Source: Lepiota brunneoincarnata (Eukaryota; Basidiomycota; Agaricomycetes; Agaricales; Agaricaceae). From it: DNA of 64,000 bases. The stretch is taken from positions 372,001 to 436,000 of the forward strand of contig JAEBUN010000010.1 of NCBI GenBank assembly GCA_023014365.1. Direction: 5' to 3'. Position numbers and translations under genes: made by a program. The notes under the pieces are model-generated. The model had not been told where the DNA came from. It ran no database searches and saw only the letters and a program-made list of their open reading frames with translations. How positions within the stretch are numbered: position 1 is the first letter of the stretch; each line of letters opens with the position of its first letter. Below, piece by piece: positions 56,786-64,000 of this stretch.

Positions 56786-58272
56786 CTAAGTAACAACATG
56801 ATCATCATCAGTCGACTCCGTGGTATATACTGCACATAGCCCATCATCAGCCCGCACTAACGATCACAGACCCATTCAAACCGAGTGAAGCCCCAAGAAC
56901 AGGTCCATGGTGGCCCTTGTGCGTGTGCAGGAGCCGGCCGGTCCTCGCATCCCAAGTCTTCAACGTCCTATCGGCCGAAGCGGATACTAGCAAATGTGAA
57001 TGCGAGGGGTGCGAGCAACGTAGTGATTGCATCTTCGTGCTCCAGTGTCGACCGCAATCTCATCCTGCTCAAATCCCAAATGCACGCTTTGCCATCTGTG
57101 GCACCTGTGACTGCGACACCTGGACCTTCAGTCACCGGAGCCGAGACCAGTGAGGAATACGACTGCTTCGATGCTCTCGCCATCGGTATGACCACCAAGC
57201 GTTGAGACAACCTCGCCCTTTGAGAGGGAGACGACACGGACACTGCCTGATGCGCCGCCTACGATAGCGAGAGTAGAAGAGGGGTTGACGCCGAGAGAGG
57301 TTATTCCGTCGAGGTTGAAGCGGGCGTCGGAGGAAGATAGTTTGAACAGCGGTGTTGGGGAGCGGGGGTCCCAGTATATGAGATTATTTTCTGCATCAGC
57401 TGAGATGATGCGCTTCCCTGGAGGGGCTGAGCTGATCCGTGTATTAGATATTCTAAATTGAAGAGCGTACCATCGGGGGTAAAGTCGCCGCAGCTGACCG
57501 GTCCCGCATGCCCCGCAAACACTTGCATTGTGTTGCCAGATGGTACTAGGGATCAAGATGAGGCAAGATTAAAATCAAACAGAGGGAGTTTATGGCGTAC
57601 ATGTCCAAAGCCATAAGGTCGAGTCGTTGGATCCTGCGAGGAGGATGTTCCCCTTTGGATGCCATCTGAGGAACTAAGTGACATATCGAGGTCAGATTTA
57701 GGTGCGAGTCCACCCAAGTAGTTGTTTACCATGACTTCGTCGGGTCCTTGTAGTTCATCTAGAAATTCCCAGATGCGATAGGTGCCTTTGTCCTTATCCC
57801 TTCCTGCCCTCCGCCATATACGTACCTTTCCGTCCATTCCGCCTGTAGCAATCATCTCGCCATCGTGATTCCAAGCTATGGACGTGACGCTATCTGCGTG
57901 CCCAGTCAGTTTGGCAATGACCTCCCCGTCGGTGATGTCCCATATGTATCCGAGATCGTCCTCGCCTCCTGATGCTGCGAAGGGTTGGGTAGGGTGACAT
58001 GCAATAGCGAATACCGAAGCAGTGTGTCCACGGAAATGTTGGACGGAGTTGTCTTCAACCTGTTCTGTGTCTGCAGAAGAGCCGCCACCGACATGAGGTA
58101 GGTCTCCCAGGTGGTCTCTTTCGTCGTCATCGTCATCGTCCATGGGCTCGTCTCTATCGTTTGGATCTATGGGGATTTCGGCAAGAATATCGTCTTGAGA
58201 TATGAATTGGGCTTCTCCATCCTCCCCTTCTTCAATGTAGATATCAGCGTCGTGATGGCTGTTTGCGGCCAT
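56786..58272 (-). CDS. sqt1: SQT1-like WD40 ribosome-assembly chaperone
   Basis: Starts MAANSHHDADIYIEEGEDGE with an acidic leader (MDDDDDDERD), then WD40 repeats: HFRGHTASVFAIACHPTQPF, ASGGEDDLGYIWD, KLTGHADSVTSIAWNHDGEM, GGMDGKVRIWRR, FLRWHPKGNILLAGSNDSTL, VFAGHAGPVSCGDFTPDG, KRIISADAENNLIYWD, LGVNPSSTLAIVGGASGSVR, VTGATDGKACIWDL, ASADRTLKTWDARTG and KGHHGPVLGASLGLNG. An acidic N-terminus followed by eight WD repeats is the layout of Sqt1/AAMP; yeast Sqt1 binds the N-terminus of nascent Rpl10 (uL16) and is essential. One extra base near 56851 separates VIVSAG from DDGLCAVYTTE, the expected final strand, so the frame would otherwise stop at 56847. In an essential gene this points to an assembly error. 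Shares a 188-bp divergent promoter with the PDI gene. Confidence 0.8.
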
Positions 58273-58460
58273 GTTTCGGGGTTGTTTTGGAAGGTTTTTG
58301 AAGGAAATTATTTAATGACGAACGGCTGTTTTTATAAGAATTGCTGAGTAACACCGGGGAGGAGATGACCAAGAAATTGATTAAAAAGTGGACTACTATA
58401 TCGGGAAGGTGCACCTCCACGTCATTTCCTCACAGCAACCCTCCCATCCATCCTTTCACC
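58273..58460. promoter_or_regulatory. 188-bp divergent promoter (SQT1-like / PDI)
   Basis: Lies between the two start codons. Contains CCACGTCATTTCC just upstream of the PDI start; a CACGTCA-type element resembles the UPR/bZIP core (ACGTCA), which would fit an ER chaperone gene. This is inference from one site. Confidence 0.4.
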
Positions 58461-60324
58461 ATGAGACTATCCTTTGTCTCCCTGTTCCTCGTAGCGGTCG
58501 TCTCCGCCTCAAATGTCGTTGACCTCGTCCCCGACAACTTTGACAAGCTCATTGGACAAGGCAAGCCTGCTTTGGTGGAATTGTATGTGGCTCTTTTTCG
58601 CTTCCTGGGTTCTTGCTGACTGGTCGTCAATAGCTTTGCCCCCTGGTGGTATGTCCGGTTATGTTCGTGTCTTCTTCTTGTTCTTATTTGGGCTCGTCTT
58701 TTTAAGTGGGCACTGCAAGGTTAGCATTCACATCTTCCCTCCGTCCTCGTAATTTCTGCCAACTCACCGGAATATTTAGAACCTTGCACCAATCTACGAA
58801 CAGCTCGCTGATGCATTTGCACACGCAAAAGACAAAGTAGTCATCGCAAAAGTGGATGCTGACGGTGCTGGAAAGCCTCTGGGTAAAAAGTACGAGGTTC
58901 AGGGCTTCCCTAGTGCGTTCTTGCCCCCACTCTTGGTGTATATGAATAGGTGCTCACGTGCGTGTAGCTTTGAAATGGTTTGATGCCTCCGGGAAGGATG
59001 AAAAATATGAGGGTGGAAGGGATCTGGACAGCCTCGCGGCGTTGTACGCGACTTCTCGTCTATCATTGGGCTGAATAACCAACACACCCTCTTTTCAGCG
59101 TCTCACAGAAATCCGGTGTCAAATCCAGTATCAAGCCACCTCCACCTCCGGAAACGACCATTCTAGATGTTTATAACTTCAACGACGTCGTCATGGTGTG
59201 TCAGCTTTGCCGAACTTTCACCTTGATCCAACCAGGTGACTTACGTCCATCTCTTAACCGAATCTCAGGACCCGACAAAGAACGTCCTCGTGTCTTTCAC
59301 TGTAAGCGCCTTCTCAGTCATCTTCGTGGTGCTCGGACCGCCATGTGTTGATATGTGGTGCACTAGGCTCCTTGGTGTGGCCACTGCAAGAACCTCAAGC
59401 CCATTTATGAGAAAGGTGACCCTGAAACTTGGATATCTCCTAACTTGGGATTATTGAATACACCAACGAACTAGTCGCCAAGGCCTTCAAGCCAGAGAGC
59501 AAGGTGAATCATTTGACTCTTCGTTTCCAATTGCGGGAAAAAGGGAGCTGATAACGGAAATAGTGCATCGTAGCCAACATTGACGCTGATGATGCGAAGA
59601 ACAAGGACCTCGCCAGAAAATACGGGATTAGCGGCTTCCCGACAATCAAATTCTTTTCAACCGACAACAAGGAGGCTGTCGACTACGAAGGTGGTAGGAG
59701 TGAGGAGGACTTTGTCACATATCTCAATGAGAAATGCGGTACCCAGAGGAAAGTTGGTGGTGGTTTGAACGATGAGGTATGTTACTTGGCCATCTCCTTC
59801 CTTGTTATCTCGCGTCCTGGTCATTGGAACTATTTCCCGCGGGCTAAAGCGGCCCTATTTTTTGTTTACCGGGAGCTGGGTGACTGACTTGTATTCCAAG
59901 GCCGGCCGTCTTCCTTCGTTCGATACCCTTGCCCAAAAATTCTTCGTCGCTACAAAAAGCGCTCGGCATGCACTTTTCGAGGAAGCCAAGGGATTAGCCG
60001 TGGGCGCTAGAAACGAAGCGAAGCATTATCTAAAGGTCATGGAGAAGGTGGTGAACACTAGTGAGGCCTATATCGAGAAAGAGAAGAGACGGTGAGTAAG
60101 GTTGTTCTATTCTTGGTGCAGTGTAAAAATTCCGGGCGGTTACTGACTTGATCTCGCTCTTGTCGCGGCACAACAACAGGCTCAAGTCGATCCTTGAGAA
60201 GAGGTCACTCGCACCTTCCAAGCTTGACGAGATCCAGATCAAGGTTAACGTTCTCCGTGCGTTCGCTGGAGAGCCTGAACAGGAACAGGAGCCCAAGGTT
60301 GCTAGAGCCGAATCTGAGCTCTAA
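58461..60324 (+). CDS. protein disulfide isomerase with ERp29-like C-terminal domain
   Basis: Starts MRLSFVSLFLVAVVSASNVV, a clear signal peptide. Thioredoxin domain 1: [37 protein letters not shown]. Linker with PPPPPE. Domain 2: [49 protein letters not shown]. Then an all-helical ERp29-like domain: LPSFDTLAQKFFVATKSARH, YLKVMEKVVNTSEAYIEKEK, ending RAESEL. Two CGHC sites indicate an active oxidoreductase of the ERp38/TigA class that folds secretory proteins in the ER lumen. The C-terminus is not a standard HDEL/KDEL, although its last two residues are EL, so retention may rely on a variant signal. The first CGHC is assembled from three exons: the Cys codon is split by an intron and the rest lies on a 13-nt exon (58711-58723). 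No frame problems. Confidence 0.92.
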
Positions 60325-61726
60325 GCTTTATGTCTTTACGGGGTTCGCTTCTCGGACTATTAGATATCATTATTTTTGTTTTCCGATTTAATCAAAATCT
60401 TTTGTGTATTCGGGGAAAAGGGTACAGGTTCGTTCAAGTAGCGGGATCGGAATCCGGATGAAAATGTAGGTCGATCAACCAGTCTGCGGCTGACATGACG
60501 ACATAAACCCCCTGCATGCATACACAACATCCGAGACCCGGCCAGACCCATGAGCTTCGCAACATCCGCATGTACCGGTTCGTTGGTCACGATGTATTGC
60601 CGCACTCATCTCCGCACAGTCGACTTGAGAATTCGCATCGGGGCGCGCCTGGGCCACCAGCAAGATCCTGACCAGGGGGGGGGGGGGGGAAATCGAGTTG
60701 ACTGATACGTGTCTTTGATGTATAGATGCACCAGATGCCAGAAACTGCCTCGTGTTGGTACGTGGCGAGATCGTATGAACCCGTGATCAGACAGGGTGTT
60801 CTCAAGCCTGTAAGAACCATTGCCTCGAGGCAGATCAAGGGAAACGGCCTAGCGATCCAAGCGTTACGATCCAGTGGTTCGGTTGGGATTTATCATGGAT
60901 GAGGTGCGGAGCTCGGATCCTCGATTCCCTGACTCGATTCGTGATTCCTCAATTCTTCTGACTCCCCCCCCCTCTCTCGCTTGAGAACTCGTTGACTGGG
61001 TTCTTATCTGTGGGTGAGTTAATATTGCTCACTCAGTATCGACCGACAAGAATCGTAAACTTCAGTGTTCTGGCAGGCATGTTCACATCGCTTGCAATCA
61101 CGGTTTCCACTAAGTCAAATGTTTGATAGAAGCAGAGCAGAGACCGCGCCACAAGCGTCTCTGGTTCATTAAAAGAGCTTGTGAAAGCTAGCTTTAGTTC
61201 CTCCACACCTCCTCACCCCCTCGTCCTCCCCTATAATTGCAAGCACAAACAACCGCTGCACTTCAGAACGCCAAACGGCTGGGACGCACCTTCCTCGTCT
61301 GGCCGTGATCATTATACAAATCAAGGGGAAGTAAACGTTCACTCGGGTGAGGACAGTTAAGCGCCGTTGGGACGAAATCCACGGAACACGGAAGTCCAGA
61401 ACTTGAAGGGTAAGCGTTGACGATCGGGTGACCCGAGGGGACAGAGATAACGCAGCTTTTAAGGGGAGGTTAAGCGCCACATTGCATTTTAGGGTCTTGG
61501 TTCTTGGGCAGGTGCGTGCTGGTATGAGTGGTGCAATCGATGAGGATGTGGATATATAAAGCTTCAGGTTCATTCGATAAGTACCCCTCATTGGAGCGGA
61601 GCGATCGCCCACCCCTTGCAGTCTTGACATTGCTTTCAACTTTGATTTTTACTAAAAGGTTGGTGAACCATTGCCCACCGACTGTGACTATGCTATAATG
61701 TACGCCTCGCTTGTTTGATAGGACAC
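60325..61726. other. 1.4-kb intergenic region
   Basis: Contains the PDI 3' end and the promoter of the EEP-family gene. A run of 15 G at 60675-60689 and a 7-C run near 60966 are present. The short frames on both strands have no support as genes. Confidence 0.45.
60675..60689. repeat. 15-base poly-G run
   Basis: A single-base homopolymer of 15 G, unusual in fungal DNA and a point of likely length error or polymorphism. Confidence 0.85.
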
Positions 61727-62774
61727 ATGGCACCATTCTCGTCCGACGAAGTGCTAGTCCCATTTATTCCAGACGAAATTGACCCAGAACCTGTTATCCC
61801 AAGCACGCTCTACATCCTCAAACCATATCGGTTCCGACCAAATCGCGGGGCATGGAAGCATATCTCTTGTTCAGAGGATGGGAGTAGCACCAGCGTCAGC
61901 AGTCGTAGCTCGGGTGGGAAGAAAGGCGGGATGCCACCATCAGCCGTGCGGATTGTTACGTGGAACGTGGACCTGCGGAAGGAGATGTCGTGCGAGCGTA
62001 TGAGCGCGATTTTGCGACATTTAGAGACGGAGGTACTGGGCAGCAAGGGTGGCAAGGAGAAGGATGATGAAAGCGGAACAGTTGGAAGTGTAGTACTCCT
62101 ACAGGAGGTAAATCTGGAGGCGTTCAGACATCTCCTGAGGGACAAGTGGGTGAAGGAGAAGTTTGCAGTACTGCCTATACATCCAGAAAAGTGGCCAGAG
62201 GATGCGACATACGGGAATGTGACGCTAGTGTCACGAGATCTGGAAGTGGTGCAAGCGCAGATTGTCCATTTTGGGCTTTCGAGACAGCAACGAACAGGTG
62301 TGGCAGTGTACCTGCGGATGTCGGCGACCGGAGATGGGCAACCGAGTCGAGTCGTATGCATCGTCAACACACATTTAGAATCCCTTCCCGAGGGCGAGTG
62401 CGCACGCCCAAAGCAGCTGGAAATGTTGTCCCGTTTCCTGAAGCAGGATCTGGTGGATGGAGGTGTAATTGCGGGAGACATGAACGCGATATCGCGAACA
62501 GACAGAAAGATTGTGAGTGACGCCGGACTGAAGGACGCATGGCGGCAAGGCGACAAGGATCAGGAGGGCCACACATGGGGGTTCCAGAGTCCTGCAGGCG
62601 ACAGCAAATTCCCGAGTGGACGGCTGGACAAGGTGCTGTATCTTCCACGGCGGGAGATACAAGGTAGATGAGCCCCAGCGGATAGGAGTTGGTGTAAAAG
62701 TGAAGAGAGCGGATGGAGGTGGATATGTCTGGGCGAGTGACCATTATGGCCTTGTGACGACGATCCGTGTGTAG
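61727..62774 (+). CDS. endonuclease/exonuclease/phosphatase (EEP) family phosphodiesterase, TDP2-like
   Basis: Starts MAPFSSDEVLVPFIPDEIDP. Conserved EEP motifs in order: VRIVTWNVD (Asn ligand), VVLLQEVN (Mg-binding Glu), NTHLES (catalytic His region), VIAGDMNAI (Asp/Asn), and near the end WASDHYGLVTTIRV, the SDHxG motif. The combination TWNxD, LQEV, HLES, GDxN, SDH is that of TDP2-type 5'-tyrosyl-DNA phosphodiesterases, Mg-dependent enzymes that release proteins from DNA 5' ends; a related EEP hydrolase is possible. One superfluous base near 62639 separates LDKVL from IFHGGRYKVDEPQR; without skipping it the frame stops at 62671 and loses SDH. A Ser-rich loop (DGSSTSVSSRSSGGK) is inserted after the first strand. 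About 348 residues. Confidence 0.75.
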
Positions 62775-62870
62775 TTGTTTGTTGTTTGTGCACATAAATA
62801 ATGTGTCATATATACCGCGCTTCTCATTTCCCCCGTTCCCAACCGCCCCAACCTGCGCCCCAACGACCAT

Positions 62871-63903
62871 GAAGGCTCCCCTTCTTTCCCTTGTTCTTGC
62901 AGCTTCCGTCTTCGCACAGAGTCCCTTGATCAACACCCCGTCCGTATTGCATCCTCTTTCCTCGCGTTTTCACGTCTTACCCATGTCCGTAGTGCTAATG
63001 TGGTCGCTTGCCAACCTATCTTGCTGACGTGGTCCGGAGGAACTCGTAAGCCTCTGTCCTATTTTCCTTTGGTATAGACTTCTCATCTACTCTACCCAGC
63101 CCCCTACTTTTTGGTTCGTGTTTTCTCTACTTGGCGCTTGTAGTCCTAGATGTTGATTGGAGGCTCCTCAGTTCCGGGTTTAACAGAGGTAAGTCCGCCC
63201 TAGGTGAATCAGAACGGCATCCCATACTCAAAAATGCAAAGTGTCCTCCCCGGTGCTGACCCCAATGGACAAGCTCTCGTTGACTTTGGTCAACAAAATG
63301 GCACATCCTTAAGCTGGCTTGTCAACGTGCAACCCAGTAATTTTAGCCATTTTTTGAGTCCTCTATCTCCTGCTCATGTTCCCTAGATACCCAGATTGGC
63401 CTCACCCTTCGCGATAGCACCGGCCTGACATCTCAATCGGCTCCCTTCACTGTTAACCCGGGTAGTACGTGACCTCGTACTACCTCACGCGCCAATTTCT
63501 CACGTTCCAACAGGCAGTACCAGTTGCCTCGGCCAGCCTGTCAGCACCTCCGCTGGCGCTGGCGGACCCGCTCCCGCTCCCACAACCGGCGGTACTCCTC
63601 CAGCGAGTACTCCTCCAGCGGGTACAACTCCTCCGACAAGCCCTACAAGCCCTGCTGCTACTGCTCCAACTTCAGCTCCGTCCGCAGGCACCTCCAGACC
63701 AGCCTCTACTACTGCGTACGTAGCTCGCTGTCATCACTGACGTGGCGCATCAGGCTTACGACCCGACTTGTATATTTAGCTCTCGCTCTTCCGCTGCAGG
63801 CTCTTCTGCCTCAACTTCCTCCACCGCCGCTGCTTCCACTAACTTGGCTCAAATCGGCCTCGCTGGCTTCTTCGGTGCTGCCCTCGCTGCCGCCTTGGTC
63901 TAA
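62871..63903 (+). CDS. secreted Ser/Thr-rich, probably GPI-anchored surface protein
   Basis: Starts MKAPLLSLVLAASVFAQSP, a signal peptide. After short introns come NVVACQPILLTWSGGT, PPYFL, MLIGGSSVPGLTE, SVLPGADPNGQALVDFGQQN, GTSLSWLVNVQP and SQSAPFTVNPGSTSC, a Kre9/Knh1-like Ig-fold seen in many agaricomycete secreted proteins. A Ser/Thr/Pro/Ala-rich stalk (O-glycosylation expected) and a hydrophobic C-terminus, LAQIGLAGFFGAALAAALV, complete the protein; such an end without a basic tail suggests GPI attachment. About 250 residues. The junction near 63191-63214 (GTAAGT to CAG, only 24 nt) is too short for an intron, so a local error or another splice site is likely. Role in the cell wall or surface is inferred. 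Confidence 0.72.
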
Positions 63904-64000
63904 AAAAGGTATACCTTTTTGCGTTCAGGGCGTGAATAAAAACCTATTGTTTATTCTCTACTTTGGACTAGAGCCTTACGTCATTCTTTTGATCTTAATA
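63904..64000. other. 3' flank of the surface-protein gene
   Basis: AATAAA-like sequence (GAATAAAAAC) at about 63933 may serve as a polyadenylation signal. The window ends here. Confidence 0.4.

Noticed and set aside
61810..62556. 248-codon minus-strand frame opposite the EEP gene
   Set aside because: Shadow of the plus-strand EEP coding sequence, which carries all catalytic motifs.
19400..62671. Programmed +1 ribosomal frameshifting as explanation of the frame breaks
   Set aside because: No common slippery sequence or downstream structure at the sites, and breaks occur even several times within one transporter; insertion errors are simpler.
1..64000. CRISPR arrays, rRNA genes, tRNA genes
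   Set aside because: No regularly spaced repeats, no rRNA-like sequence, and no stretch recognised as a tRNA cloverleaf by eye; a tRNA scan was not possible.

Overview
The window is nuclear DNA of a filamentous basidiomycete, most likely an Agaricomycete. Genes are cut by many short introns (about 45-70 nt) with GTNNGT-type donors (GTAAGT, GTGAGT, GTTCGT, GTCTGT) and CTNAC/CTGAC branch points. The gene families are typically agaricomycete: multiplied F-box proteins, P-loop GTPase/TKL kinase fusions, a Ser/Thr-rich anchored secreted protein, and a DDE-transposase remnant. All identifications come from reading translations and splice sites; no database search was run.

Layout. 0-14.5 kb: an F-box protein, a coiled-coil protein sharing a 78-bp divergent promoter with a Pro/Gly/Met-rich protein, a small kinase-like protein, a decayed DDE transposase, a long low-complexity protein, a 567-bp inverted-repeat (MITE-like) element and a predicted tail-anchored orphan protein. 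15-22.4 kb: a hypothetical protein, then an intracellular-type GH13 alpha-amylase and an MFS sugar transporter facing each other tail to tail. 23-27.5 kb: two more F-box paralogues. 28-33.5 kb: a GTPase/MLKL-like/TKL-kinase fusion gene followed by broken relatives. 34-45 kb: a truncated poly(A)-binding-protein relative, then conserved single-copy genes (OMA1-type M48 protease, SVF1-like, ACL4-like, a PfkB-family kinase). 46-54 kb: three more GTPase-kinase copies in different states of decay plus a decayed piece of the PfkB gene. 55-64 kb: DJ-1/PfpI protein, SQT1-like WD40 ribosome chaperone, ER protein disulfide isomerase, EEP-family phosphodiesterase and a secreted Ser/Thr-rich protein.

The most interesting content is the GTPase-kinase family. 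The best-preserved member (28.0-31.5 kb) joins an AIG1/septin-like P-loop GTPase, a helical region resembling the N-terminal bundle of MLKL, and a TKL-type kinase. That is a plausible receptor/switch plus membrane-active helical domain plus kinase layout, resembling immune or cell-death proteins. At least five copies or fragments lie in 28-53.7 kb, which suggests birth-and-death evolution by local segmental duplication.

A second window-wide pattern is that many otherwise convincing genes, including the SQT1-like gene, whose yeast homologue is essential, are broken by single extra bases, almost always in the +1 direction. Insertion-type assembly error is the simplest explanation, so genes called broken only for this reason may be intact in the organism.
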